Position numbers and translations under genes: made by a program
Shown: one piece after another, positions 1-10,992 of the stretch
Layout: each line of letters starts with the position of its first letter
How positions within the stretch are numbered: the stretch's first letter is position 1
Notes under the pieces: generated by a model
The model's input: the letters and a program-made list of their open reading frames with translations, nothing else
Databases searched by the model: none
What the model was told of the DNA's origin: nothing
Source: Cliona cf. orientalis
Lineage: Eukaryota > Porifera > Demospongiae > Clionaida > Clionaidae
Direction of reading: 5' to 3'
Assembly (NCBI GenBank): GCA_963930775.1
Contig: OZ005707.1
Location: 3,410,001 to 3,474,000 of the forward strand
DNA: 64,000 nt

Positions 1-420
1 CGAGAGGAGGCATTTAATTTTTTTATTCATCAGGACTCTAGCAAGAGCAATATCTGGAGCATATTTTCTAGATATTTGGTAAGGGTCGCAGGGTCGCTAC
101 TGCGCACGCATAATAGCAACAAATTTGCAGAGGCAGCCTGTAAAATTGGGATGCGCAAGGATGAGAATCAAATGTTATTTTATATGGCCCAATGTTCAAC
201 TGCATCTGTGTTGATAGCAGCTAAGCTGTACTAGATCACTACTGATCCTTCGATTCATACCTACAGCCACTCTTGTTTGAGCTACAGGTACTCTGATCAC
301 TGAGCTAAGGCTCCCCACTATCACCTGAGCTTTAATGGTGATAGGCAACCTTTTGGGATACTTAAACTGGTGTACACTCACTAAACATCCAGGATTGTGA
401 GATTAGGATTAAAGGCTTAC
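1..420. other. ADAM10-like intron, left edge
   Basis: This is the sequence downstream (minus strand) of the exon ending at 421, whose donor GTAAG lies at 420-416. I searched both strands for a disintegrin-like exon and saw none, so the next exon should be outside the window. No repeat end was recognised. Confidence 0.6.
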
Positions 421-3400
421 ATTCAAAACAGTTTGACTTGGTCTGCAGCACTGGAAGGATGCTGCTTATGCTACAAGGGGAGAACCTCTTGTTATTTTCT
501 TGCTGACCATCAGTAGCAGACCGAAACATGATGAAGTTGCCTAAACTTCCACCAGGTGTACACGTAGCACCAGCAGGATCATGCTACATGTGTGTGAACG
601 AAAGACCAGTACATGTACACATACACATATGCACAAATATGTCACCAAAATTATACGTTCTTGACTGGGCAAATCGAAATCACTCACACCTCAGCTACTG
701 AAACTTAAGCTTGCCTGTAATCCCAAGTTGGCACACCGCATGCAACATTGAACTGCTATAGTGATAAAGTTAATAAGTAACTCACTGGAGAGCCAAAGTT
801 GTGACCAAACTCATGAGCAATGGTGACTACACTAACAGAACGAGGTTGTTGCCGGCCAAAGTTGAGAAATGTCACTATGGCAGTGTTGAGATACCTCAAA
901 CCATTCTGTAACCGGACAGGTGACTGTTCACAGATGCCCCCTCTATTGCCCCCTGCAGGTTCTGCCACCCATGCCAATCCAAGCACTCCACCATCAAAAT
1001 CTCGATTGGTTAGCAAGAGAGCTAAGCAGAACTGGGAGTGATCTTCTTGAGACCACCGATCAAGGAAAGTATTTACATCAATACTGGTATCACCAAATCT
1101 ATAGCCAGGAACTGTTTCATCCAGAAGCTGTATTCTACCAATCGTTGGCTGTACCGTGTATCCAATACCAAAGTCAGTGGCAAAATAAATGTTCTGTACT
1201 TCTTCTATCACACTGACGATCTCTGAGGTAGTTGCAGCTGGATCCCCCCCACCAACTACTTGTTGAAACAGGTGGTCGGCAGCTACTAGAACTGGACAGA
1301 ACTGGGGTTGAGGAGTCTGACGCTTAGTATGCCCATACACAATCCTGTCTCTCGGTGATGGTCTCCCAGTGGACTGAAGCCTGTGTAGATCCTCATATAC
1401 TTTATCCTTTGTACCACAGATACTGGCTGGCTCTTCCACATCACTAGCACGGTAAATAATCGAATGAAAATCTTGTTTAGTAGGAAAGAATTTGTGCGCC
1501 TTCTCTATGTGATACTCCTCTCCATGAGAATGTATGATACCATCAAACACTCCATTAATTACATGTCCTTTCACAGAAGACTTGTGATCATCTGCACCAT
1601 TTATGCCAAAACATGTGACAGTACATACTTCCTATTGATCTAAAACAACTTACCAACTAGGACACCATGGTAGAATGTGAGAGGGTCATAAGGCACAGGT
1701 TCACCATTTCCCATCACAAACTTCACTCCAGAAGAAAAAATTTGGTTGTTTGGGGACAAATCCGCTGCAAATGTCCTGTTTACATACAAATACATGTATA
1801 CAGTGAGAGGGAGATTTATTGGCACCCAATTTGGATACTTCCAACCCCCTCAATATTAGTACCTGTTGTAGGCATTGATTAGAAGCCTTATGCTGGTTGA
1901 AAGAGATCTCTTGTCACGCACATCATTGTGTTGTTGCTGAAGGAAACTTGGATTGTAGGACAATGTCTCAAAGTGCCTAATCCCACTCAAACCACAAGCT
2001 GAAGAAACTGCAAGAGAACAAATATTACTACTTATGCTGTGGCTAATATACTCTAGGTGAGGGAATCAGAAACTTTTGGGATGAACACATGGAGGGAGGG
2101 GTCTTACCTGATCTATGCCTATACACGCTTGGATCCATCCAGATAAAAATCTGACAGATTTAATCAGATTTTCAGTTCACACATAGCTGGTGTATGGCAA
2201 AGCTGTTTTTGGGCCATCATAATTAAACTGTAGTACCATAGATATTATAGACTACGTAAACGGGATTGGAAACTGCTCACGTGAGCAATAGAACTTGTAC
2301 GCGCACTCCATGTTATGGTTTGCATTCTTGGATAGACCCGTTGCTATGACAATTTGAGCAAAAAATGGCCGAAAACAGGAGGTTCGACAGGGTCAAAAGG
2401 TCAGCAATAACCCTCTGTTAACGAGCATTCTTGTACTTTGACCCCGAATTTAGACAGTCCTGATTTATCATGGTGACAGGCGCTGCTTTCTCCAAGACGA
2501 TGACAGACATTTTAGAAGTAATCTGCGGCTTTTCTACGCCATCATTCTCGCTACAGCAGCTTGCCTTGCTGTTCAAGGTCGCAAAGGTCAGCCATATGGT
2601 AGCCTAGAAAATCGTTCACGAAGGGTACAGTGCTCGAACTAGTATTAGACACGACGAAAAACATGATAGAGACACTTTCGTAGCAAGATAGCTGGGGTAC
2701 AGCGGAGAAATTAGTACTCCCATACAAACATATGAGAGCACGTGATTAGCTAATTGTGACCTTTTGACCCCGTCGAACCTCCTCTGGGCCGAAAATGGCG
2801 ACCGCAGTGCACTAATCGATTAATAGCAGCGAAATAGCAGTAGTTTCGAACTTGAACAAGGCTTATTCCAGTGAAGGAGTCCCTACTCTAAACGTGGCCA
2901 GCAAGTTGGAGTTTCCGAAGTCTCTCTGGTCTACGCTACAGTCCCACAAAGTCCAAGAAGCAAAAATGGCCGATTTTTGGGCCTTTTCACGGCCTGCTCA
3001 CTCACAGAAGACAGCGCAACAAGTGTCAAAACTGTCATAAGTAAGACAGCGCATCCCAAGATTGTGGAAAGGGCAAAACCACTGCACCGATACACTGAAA
3101 TAAACAGTTTTCAACAGTTCTTGATCAGCCATTCTTGCTTCTTGGATTTTGGGGGACTGTAGCGTAGACTAGAGAGACTTCGGAAATTCAACTTCGCTGG
3201 CCACGCTTAGAGTAGGGACTTCTTCACTGGAATAAGTCTTGTTCAAGTTCGAAACTACTGTTATTTCGTTGCTATTAATCGATAAGTGCACTGCGGTCGC
3301 CATTTTCGGCCATTTTTTGCTCAATTGTCACAGCAACGGGTCTATCCAAGAATGCAAACCATAACACGGAGTGCGCATACGTGTATACGTACGTTATATT

Positions 3401-4187
3401 GCTCACGTGAGCAGTTTCCAATCCCGTTTACGTAGTCTATAATATATCCATGGTAGTACTAATTCATTCCTACAGATGATCAATATGGTTACAGGTTGGG
3501 TCTTAAAATAGAGTATTATGGTAACCCCGAGTTAGTCTGTAGGGGTCAAGTTGTATCAACCGACCCGAATTTTCGTGTGTTATTGTGACAGGGTTTTACC
3601 CACACCGGAATTGCCAAAATTTAATTATTATTACATTCCAGCCGGATGAGTTAGTGCGACCCTTCTGATCAGACCCTCTCTCTTTTGTGAAAGAGGGGCT
3701 GGCGCACGAGACTAGTATCTTCTGTACGTATGTGGTTGAAAATTTTCGTGGTGCCATTCTTGCCACTTGACTATTACTCAAATCCGATCTGTAACCCTAT
3801 TCTAGATCCCAGCCTCATTTGCCACCCAGCGTTCACTATCAGTACTAGTATAGCCCACTGAAAGTGAGCCTGGGTTTGAGGCTATATTATATCCAATTGC
3901 TACTTAGCAATGCTACACCGGACCGATCTGGGGTACCAGTGAAGGGGCGGATATAGACTAGCACATGTATACAGTTCTCTAACACGACTATTGAATTTTT
4001 GACCATCACGGCACATCCTGAGTCCCTCTGGGCTCGCCAGTCGGGAAGATTGAAGGTGATGCACCTCGAAATATTACAGTACCAAGAGCTTGTGTATATT
4101 TCTACACATATATCACATTAACGAATACTCACCAAGCAAACTTAGTAGAATAAAGGCGACAGTGATGTTCGCTGCAGCTAGCCGCAT
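421..4187 (-). CDS. ADAM10-like: ADAM10-like (Kuzbanian type) metalloprotease, 5' part of gene, partial
   Basis: Five exons are visible: 4187-4133 (ATG and signal peptide), 2007-1863, 1775-1654, 1591-786 and 583-421. All joins have GT-AG borders and matching phases, giving 430 codons plus one base. Residues 1 to about 18 are a hydrophobic signal peptide. Residues 20-198 form a prodomain with a lone Cys166 (possible cysteine switch) and a dibasic K197-R198 where a furin-like enzyme could cut. The reprolysin domain follows, with the zinc motif HEFGHNFGSPHD at 367-378; the intron at 584-785 falls between Pro376 and His377. A GLAWV stretch and a GGICE stretch upstream also match ADAM10 rather than ADAM17. 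The family sheds Notch and other surface proteins at the plasma membrane. Disintegrin, transmembrane and cytoplasmic exons must lie left of the window. The last exon ends in phase 1. No lesion was seen, so the gene looks functional. Confidence 0.9.
2237..3452. mobile_element. Long foldback element with 7-bp target duplication, copy 1
   Basis: The element lies in intron 1 of the ADAM10-like gene. It starts CATAGATATTATAGACTACG and ends with the near-perfect complement. The arms pair over several hundred bases (compare 2237-2360 and 2796-3040 with 3041-3452), so the whole is a hairpin. It is flanked by the 7-bp direct repeat GTAGTAC at 2230-2236 and 3453-3459. The second copy at 49825-50620 lacks the 411-bp insertion present here at 2376-2786. 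No transposase is encoded, so it is probably non-autonomous. Confidence 0.8.
2376..2786. mobile_element. Nested MITE, CAGGAGGTT...AACCTCCTCTG ends, 9-bp duplication
   Basis: The 411-bp element sits inside the left half of the foldback at 2237-3452. Its ends are inverted repeats of about 27 bp. The 9-bp sequence GGCCGAAAA occurs directly before (2367-2375) and after (2787-2795). The uninterrupted site exists in the other foldback copy at 49967-49976, which shows where it inserted. A relative with the same termini is at 12111-12528. A 9-bp duplication would suit Mutator-like elements, while the CAG...CTG ends resemble hAT; the superfamily is unresolved. Confidence 0.75.
3636..3717. mobile_element. 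Solitary end of a TAGTCTCG-family element
   Basis: The segment contains an agaccctct...gaggggctggc...cgagacta pattern that matches the right end of the elements at 10993-11688 and 31606-31898. The opposite end was not found nearby, so this is a truncated remnant in intron 1 of the ADAM10-like gene. Confidence 0.45.
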
Positions 4188-4299
4188 CTCGGCATCAGAT
4201 CATAGATGCTAGATAATGTATGATGACGTTTTAATTCGCGTCACGCCTAAAAAAAAAACGCGAATTAGCCGGCAAAAAATTAATTATAATCCTATCATT

Positions 4300-4860
4300 T
4301 TTGCGAGCGTAGCCCTAGCCTAGCCGTCCGTCCAAGCCTCCCCCCCCCGGCCCCGGGCCCCCCACCAATGGCCCACGCGACGTTTCAAATGGCACGTTAT
4401 GGGCGTGGCCTCACGCCTCTATTCGATATTCGTCACCAGAGTGATTCGTCACTGTTAATGCCTCGGGCCATAGCTACAGCTAGAAACGCATTGTCGAACG
4501 ATCGGCGCGAAAGCGCCGCGCGTTTCAAAAGCCTGCTAAGCAGGCGAGGTCTGTTCTTTGTCATACCTGTCAGTAGTCTGGTAGCAACGTTCGAGCAGAG
4601 CGAGAACGTCGCGAGAACGTCGCCATTGCACACTTAGTTGGAACTGCTTGCTATGAGGGGTGTGGCCTCTGCAACCGCTTCCATCTGCGCATGCGCACGG
4701 TACAACTGGGCAATCCTATATACCCAGGCAGGATACTGTTTATGCATGAACTACGTCTCTATGTTTTGTGAGCATATCCTGTTAATAGATGATCATGAAT
4801 GCTAGTCACATTCTCCCATGATTGTTACATTAAACATACTAGTTTGTGATGAATAATAAT
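4300..4860. repeat. Interspersed repeat with a ggcgcgaaagcgcc stem, upstream of the ADAM10-like gene
   Basis: The block from the C-rich tract at 4340 through ggccatagctacag, gatcggcgcgaaagcgcc, gcgagaacgtcgccattgca and the tail catgattgttacattaaaca recurs twice in tandem at 21289-21840 and 21841-22340 inside the Gypsy element. This copy begins about 115 bp upstream of the ADAM10-like start codon, so it may overlap that promoter. The class of repeat is unknown; no long ORF or terminal inverted repeat was recognised. Confidence 0.6.
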
Positions 4861-5149
4861 TATTAGCTATACATGTGCGTGTATTCCCACTCTGCATGCA
4901 GGACGCACATTGGCCTAATGTCATTGCCTGTCCCCAGACTTGTGACCTGCTATGAGAAAAGGGACCACTCGGGATATAAAAATTGAATTTTGGGCATAGA
5001 TTGATAGCTCTATGTCTGCTGAATCCAATGGTGCAAGCTTCATGAAAATATATTGATCACAAGCCGAGTTATGACCATTATTATGCACTCGGATAGGTAC
5101 ATTAGTTTTTCGGAAAGTATGCAATTTTTTTAAATTGTGATTTTAATTT

Positions 5150-5330
5150 GTCTTGCTCTTATCAATTGGTTTTCCTAAATGGAAGGTACCAATCAATTGA
5201 ATAATGTTAACAATAATTTTATTTTATGTGATTTTATCTTGCTCTTACCAATTAATTTTCCTAATGGAAGGTACCAATCAATTGGATGAGGTACCTTCCA
5301 TTAGGAAATCACTTATGATGAATAATATTA
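5150..5330. repeat. Short foldback and duplicated segment
   Basis: The motif cctaa(a)tggaaggtaccaatcaattg occurs at about 5174 and 5260, and its complement ggtaccttccattaggaaat follows at 5290-5309. The middle copies can form a hairpin. It looks like a small inverted-repeat element with an internal duplication; no target duplication could be fixed. Confidence 0.5.
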
Positions 5331-5621
5331 TGTACACTGTACATTTAACATTATTCAATTGAAACACAAAGTTCATAAAGATTTCGTTGACATGTATACT
5401 ACAACTTCATGGTGCAATTATGCTTAAAATTAATTACTAGCCGCTGGCTCAAATCCCCTCCTCCTAACTAATTGGCATATCCAAACAGTGTTCTCTTATT
5501 TCCATAGCTTTAGATAGATTAACCATCTCCACAGCTTCAGCCAGTGCAGTCCAAGAGTCCAAGAGGGTGGACGATCTATTTGCTTCAACCACTCAGACAA
5601 CATTTCTTGCAAACAGTCATT

Positions 5622-5852
5622 CCCATACAAAAGGGTCTTGCAAGAAACTTGAATTTCAGGCCGGCCAATTGCAAGATCTGACACATCTTGCAAGAAACCT
5701 CAAGATTCGTGCAAGATCTTGCTAGATTGTGGCCATTTCTCTTGCACGTTTGCAAGATTATGAGTATGCAAGAATCTTGTAGATTTCTTGCAAGATGTGT
5801 CAGATCTTGGCCGGCCTGAACTACAAATTTCTTGCAAGATCCTTTTGTATGC
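5622..5852. mobile_element. Foldback element rich in cttgcaaga
   Basis: The left arm begins catacaaaagggtcttgcaa and the right arm ends cttgcaagatccttttgtat, pairing over about 75 bases including a ggccggcc core in each arm. The loop lies near 5700-5770. It is a palindromic MITE-like repeat without coding capacity. Confidence 0.65.
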
Positions 5853-5892
5853 ATGGGTTAGCACATTTTTTGTCACTCATAATCTTGTCAAG

Positions 5893-6192
5893 CAGTGGCG
5901 GATCCAGAGGGGGATCCAGGGGTGCACAGGAACTCCCCTTTGGGCTGCACCTAGCACTAAGAAGTATATTGGTTAGGCTTAAATGGAACCCCCCTTTTTG
6001 GCTACAGAACTAAGAAAACTGCTGCTATGGCTCACCTTAGAATGCTTTAGAAGAAATTCGTTCGAAAACAGATCAGGTAGAGCTGGTAGTTGGTCTCAAA
6101 AACGATCGAAATGGGCGTGGTTTAGGCGGAAAGTGGGCGTGGCTTCCAAAATTTTGACCCCCCCCCTTCTGGAAATCCTGGATCCGCCACTG
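5893..6192. mobile_element. MITE with CAGTGGCGGATCC ends and 5-bp duplication
   Basis: Terminal inverted repeats CAGTGGCGGATCCAG and CTGGATCCGCCACTG bound a 300-bp element. The 5-bp repeat TCAAG flanks it at 5888-5892 and 6193-6197. Its interior matches the element at 59398-59729 in inverted orientation (shared block with gatcgaaatgggc). The 5-bp duplication fits the hAT5 group as defined in repeat classification; that assignment is inference. Confidence 0.8.
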
Positions 6193-6277
6193 TCAAGAGT
6201 GGGCTTTGACACTCCCAGTAGTGTTCCAATGGTGTTCCAATGTGTAGCAAGGGGTAGGAGTTTCATGAATGCATCTT

Positions 6278-8390
6278 TTAGTTTAGGCTTTCCACCTGAA
6301 CATACACAATAGTATAGAAGGTAAAGTTTTTTACACAGTTCTTTGCTGACTCACATATTACAGCTGATGATCGAGGTTCAGAATTATGTGACCCAGAAAA
6401 TGAGGTGGGACTCAGTGGAGGAAGATCTAGCATTATGTATAAACACCAAAATTTAATGTCCATGGCAGCATAATAATAAAGGCTTACCGAGTGGGAGAGT
6501 GAGCTCAACGTCCAATTTCTCATCACCTTCACACCCTAAAATCTTAACTGGCAGTATAATAGAATGATTAGGATTATTCATAGAAACTGTCATCTTTATA
6601 CGAGGTGGATACGTGTTTCTTTCATGTTTTAGCTTCATGATTTCATATTTTTCATTCCAGAATATTATGTCAGAGGCAGCAATCTGCAAAAGTGATTAGT
6701 AGCTACACTTATTACTGTGAGTAGCTACTGCTACTATTATTATTATTGATAAGTACCTTTGCATGTAGAGGCTCAAATCCGACTAAACACTGATCACTCT
6801 TAGCAGGGACTGCTATTTGAATGAATGACCCACCATCAGTTTTATATTTGAACTTGAAGCTATCATGACGAGACATTCGGTAGCCTTCTTCACGTGGGAA
6901 TTGTTCTTCCAAACTCTGTGCAGAGTGATTAGCTCAGGCTATAAAATTGTTACCCCGCGCGCATGCGCAAGGGGTAAAGCAATCGGTTTGTCCGTCTGTC
7001 GTTGTTGTTGTTGTCGGCACGAAAATCGCCAGATCTCGAGTTCTAGGCGTCTGTGCGTACTATAAGCACATCCAATCGATAGATATCGATAAAAAAACTG
7101 ATTTGTACGGGCTTCGCACGCGCATGCGCAAGGGGTAAAGCAATCGTCTGTCGTTGTTGTTGTTGTCGGCACGAAAATCGCCAGATCTCGAGTTCTAGGC
7201 GTCTGTGCGTACTATAAGCACATCCAATCGATAGATATCGATAAAAAACTGATTTGTAGGGCTTCGAATTGCTCAAAAAGGCTTACTAGGGCTACAAATC
7301 GTGCATTTTCTGTTCAGCATGCCTGTGGTTTATCAACCACACCCACTCTTTTAGCATGCTGATGCGACTGCGCATGCTCAAGCTCAGTGTTGGAAAGGGT
7401 CGTCAGGTCATTTCTGCTGCAGAGTGTTGCAGTACTACGCTACAGTGGCTACAGAGCGCGCGGGGTATGTGCTCTACAGAGCTCTAGTTGTAATCAGCTT
7501 TGAGTTGGCTTACCCTTAAACATGTTTCAAGAAAATAGATGGCAGCAAAATAAAACTCATTTCACTGAGGAGAAATGCAAGATTCAATCCGAACTAGGCA
7601 ATACCCAGCATCAAAAGCAAGTTCTTGACTTTTTTGTATAGTTAGACAGTAGAAGCAGCAATGCTTTGATACTAAAACACCATAATTTCTGTAACCAGTG
7701 GAGGCCAGTAGAGGTCTGGTGACACATTGATGAAATTTGTAGCTCATCTGGGTAGTCGTTGTGGTTTGCCTTAGCAAATCTAACTTGATGGTATTCAATC
7801 TTTTCTTTGCTTAGCCCAGTGAGATAGTGTGGTAAGACAATTTGAAACGGCTTCCTTAATTGAGCATCTCCTTCAACAACACATAGCCATAGGATTGGTG
7901 AGATTGGCTGGGTGTTCTCTGGAAAAACGAATGGGCCATACATTGCCACACCCACCTCAAAGTGAATCTTCTCCCCCTCAGCCACAGCACCTTCAGGGAT
8001 CCTCAGAGTGATGTCATGATCCATATTGGTGTACTCTCATCCAGCACAGTCATATACCAACATCTGGTGATCAAGGAAGGGAACGTTTGCTGTGTTCTTA
8101 GCAGTACTATAGTATGTTGTCTGGTGAACTTCACTATGACGTATTTCCTGCATAATATTTAATTTGATTATCATGCTCTAGCAGCTATACTTTAATACCA
8201 TAGTTAAACCAGAGTGAGTATCATCTGACAATTTTGTGGCCACATTAGTCCCGATTGCATCTGATAACTGTGGAGTAATATCTTCAGACAGCTGATTATA
8301 ATTATTGCTTTCTGCTTGTTTTTCTAAGTAGGAAAAAGTAGCTTTGAAATACGTACACAGCAAGACCAACATTTGCATTAGGCTGGCCAT
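6278..8390 (-). pseudogene. ZU5-domain gene copy with two in-frame stops and a frameshift
   Basis: Five exons can be drawn with GT-AG borders and consistent phases: 8390-8199, 8096-7514, 6915-6757, 6683-6488 and 6426-6278 ending in TAA. Exon 2 encodes a ZU5 domain, recognisable from the DITLRIPEGA motif, the downstream PISPILWLC stretch and a later CCFYC segment. The ZU5 fold is found in netrin receptors, ankyrins and many invertebrate signalling proteins. Three lesions break it: TGA at 8039-8037, just before the DITL motif; a frame change near 7742-7757, after an AKANHND stretch; and TGA at 7564-7562. The exons otherwise keep good codon structure and splice sites, so inactivation is recent or these are sequence errors. 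Exon 1 may be preceded by others. Exon 5 is a short Ser/Pro-rich tail. The gene could still make truncated protein. Confidence 0.75.
6950..7495. mobile_element. TTACCCCGCGCGCATGCGC-ended element in a ZU5 intron
   Basis: The element begins TTACCCCGCGCGCATGCGCA and contains a block (cgtctgtcgttgttg, ccagatctcgagttctaggc, cgatagatatcgataaaaa) that is repeated in tandem: once from 6950 and again from about 7108. The following part (tgctgatgcgactgcgcatg to gagctctagt) matches 42300-42480 almost base for base. It lies in the intron between 7514 and 6915 of the ZU5 pseudogene. The right terminal palindrome is missing, so this is an end-truncated copy. Confidence 0.65.
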
Positions 8391-8399
8391 TCTAATTGA

Positions 8400-9175
8400 G
8401 GTAGCTAGAATACACTGTACTATTGAATCTGAATCATTATTAGCCTCTGTACGTTGATGGCATTCTGATTTTTACTGATCATTCTGATGATTTTTTTGTC
8501 TGCACTTACAGTTATTATAGTAGCTGCTGACCACAATATGTTACAAACCTTTTCACAGTATCACTAGCAGTGAAAAAGAGGTTGGAGCAACAGTAATAGT
8601 AAATTTAAAGTAATTAGTAGTAGTTACAAGATAAATTAATTAAGTAATAAGTTCATCTGGATTTCCAAGTACTGTTCCAGTTTCAACATCTGCTTCCATG
8701 AAAGTAAGTTTTAGCAAATTTGTGCCCAGCCAACATGTTGTAGCCGAAGGAGGTGTAGCAGAGTGCAGAGGAATTTTGAAGATTGCTCTTGACGGTGGCA
8801 GAAGAACACTTTTCGGCTGAGCAGAGCAGCTTGTGCGAGCGCAGAAGGGTTGATCTGGTTAAATAGGCTAGCAGCAGTGCAGTGGACTACAGTAGTGTGA
8901 AAAGCATGACATTGTGGGAGTTTTCAAATTCTACACAAGACTCTAACGTCACTTTGTTGAAGCTCATGCACTTCTAGAGTTGTAAAAGGCCGACAACACA
9001 TGCATGCATACTGGTGCATGGGCCTCTGTCAAGCAGCAATTGAAACAGAACGTCATGACCGGTTAACTAAATCAAATATTCCCCTCCCCACGGATGAGGC
9101 TAGACGTACGCGAACTCTATTAAATTTTACTAGTGTCACCATAGATATAGAACTATATACATGTGGCTAGCTATA
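8400..9175. other. Intergenic, nothing recognised
   Basis: AT-rich sequence lying 5' of the ZU5 pseudogene. No ORF with family resemblance, no paired repeat ends and no RNA gene were seen. It could hold an upstream exon of the ZU5 gene that I did not recognise. Confidence 0.4.
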
Positions 9176-9674
9176 GTGCTTCAAGGCAAGAGAGCATTTT
9201 TTTTTATTTTGAGCTTAAATTAATGGTTGTAAAGATGATTCTGTTTAATATTATATTGGATGAAATCTGGTTTACACTTTCTATAACTATTGAAATTTAC
9301 AGCTAAATTTATTTATGGGATGTAATTTTGATCAGTTTCGCTTCAATGGCTTCACAAGCGGTTCCTCTTTGAGAAATATTTTTGGCATAGAAAAAGCTTA
9401 AGAAACTGCACTTAATTTTCCTCTGAGAGTTTCAGGTTCCCAAATTTGAAGATTCAATTCCGAAGTACTCTTGAGATATTGTCACTTTTGTCCAAGATTT
9501 GTGATAAATGGCTCAAAAATTGCCTGGACTTGTATGGCTTCTCAATTAGCTATATTATAATATTATATTATATAGCCATAATGGGGATGAGTTGTGCAAA
9601 AAGATGATAAAAGTGGTTTTTATTAAAATAGCTATATAGAAGTTCAAAAAATTTGCTCTCTTGCCTTGAAGCAC
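9176..9674. mobile_element. MITE with GTGCTTCAAGGCAAGAGAGC ends
   Basis: Perfect inverted repeats of about 20 bp (GTGCTTCAAGGCAAGAGAGC and its complement) bound a 499-bp AT-rich interior. There is no coding potential. I could not find a clear target-site duplication, so the exact borders may extend a few bases. Confidence 0.75.
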
Positions 9675-10290
9675 AGAAGGCGAATTTCAAATTTGGGCGT
9701 ACATTTTGGGGTCAAAGGTCATTGTTGCCCGCTTTAACCCTCAACCTACGCGATTTTGAACTTGGCTGCCAGTCGAGTCACAGCGCAGAGCAGATATATA
9801 GCGAGGAGTTATGAAATTGCTGTCAATCATCTACAGTGCAGAATGCATTTTACTTCAGTTTGAGTAAATTAAAACTTAGCAATTTCGTAGTAGCTACCAC
9901 TCTTGAGTCACAGCCAGTGATAGCTAGGTCCCATTTACTGAACAGCTCAGCTCCCCTTGGGACGGTCATAATTATTTTCAAATCTCCATTAGCAGATAGC
10001 TACATGATAATTATTGCTCAAGTTCTCATTATAGATAGAAAATAAATTAACAGCACAATTTGAACTGACACGTAAACACAGCCTGGACAGAATGACACTC
10101 ATGAGCTTTTTTCCGTTGCTGTAACTTCTCATCTCCTGGATAATGTTAAGATGGGTAACACAATGATTATTATTATTGCCATACAAATAATATGGTGTGG
10201 TATTGTATCATAACTAAATTACTGACTTGCACGCAACGTATAGCACATTTTGAGTCAATACGAGTGTTAATACAGGCAAATGACATTGTA
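9675..10290. other. Intergenic, nothing recognised
   Basis: This stretch holds no recognisable gene or paired repeat end. The left part (near 9690-9740) shares a cgaatttcaaatttgggcgta stretch in inverted orientation with about 12010-12035, so fragments of another repeat are likely. Confidence 0.35.
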
Positions 10291-10292
10291 TA

Positions 10293-10870
10293 CAGTGGAA
10301 CCCCTCTTAACGGCCACCCCTGATGGGCGGCCGCCCTGTCTATAACGGCCACTCACCTTGGTCCCGATTGCATCTCCATATAAGATAGTACTTAAGAAAC
10401 CCCTGGTTGGCGGCCACCCCTCTACTCCGTACAACGGCCACGTATTGTGGCCCCAAATGATGCTCACCAATACGTATTGACCTCGCACTACGGCCAGCTC
10501 CACCCACTTTAGCCAAGGTAAAGGTCGTCACCGGCCAGCTCCACCCACTTTAACGATCATTAGTGCGCATGATCTCATACTACGGCCAGCTCCACCTACT
10601 TTTTTTTATTAATAATCATCAGTCAGTACAGTTTACAATAGGCCATCTGAGATTAGCTTATGTACTATAGTTTTCAGTCGCTCGATGTATAATGTAGCTA
10701 GGCAGAGCACACTTAAAGAATATTTTAATCCTACTTAATATTTTATTGCATAATTCAAGTTGTGTTGTTGTTTTATCAATTTATGGAAAAAACCCCTGAG
10801 TTAAGGCCACCCCTCTATAAAGGCCACTACCTCATTCCCCAATGGTGGCCGTTATAGAGGGGTTCCACTG
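10293..10870. mobile_element. Pogo/Tigger-like MITE, CAGTGGAACCCCTC ends, TA duplication
   Basis: The element begins CAGTGGAACCCCTCTTAACG and ends in gttatagaggggttccactg, and is flanked by TA at 10291-10292 and 10871-10872. Many internal copies of a cggccac motif lie near both ends. Ends of the CAGTGGAACC type with TA duplication are known from pogo/Tigger elements of the Tc1/mariner superfamily. No transposase is present. Confidence 0.8.
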
Positions 10871-10992
10871 TAAATTATTCTCACTGTACCCTCCACACCA
10901 TGAGGAGGTGGACTCTAGAATGGACGGGTGCTCATTTGAGCAACGTATTGATGCATGAGTGTGGTACCAGGTCTGGTGGACGCAGTAGTATA

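Noticed and set aside
4368..4637. An ORF upstream of the ADAM10-like gene
   Set aside because: Its sequence belongs to an interspersed repeat also found at 21289-22340, with the frame not kept in those copies.
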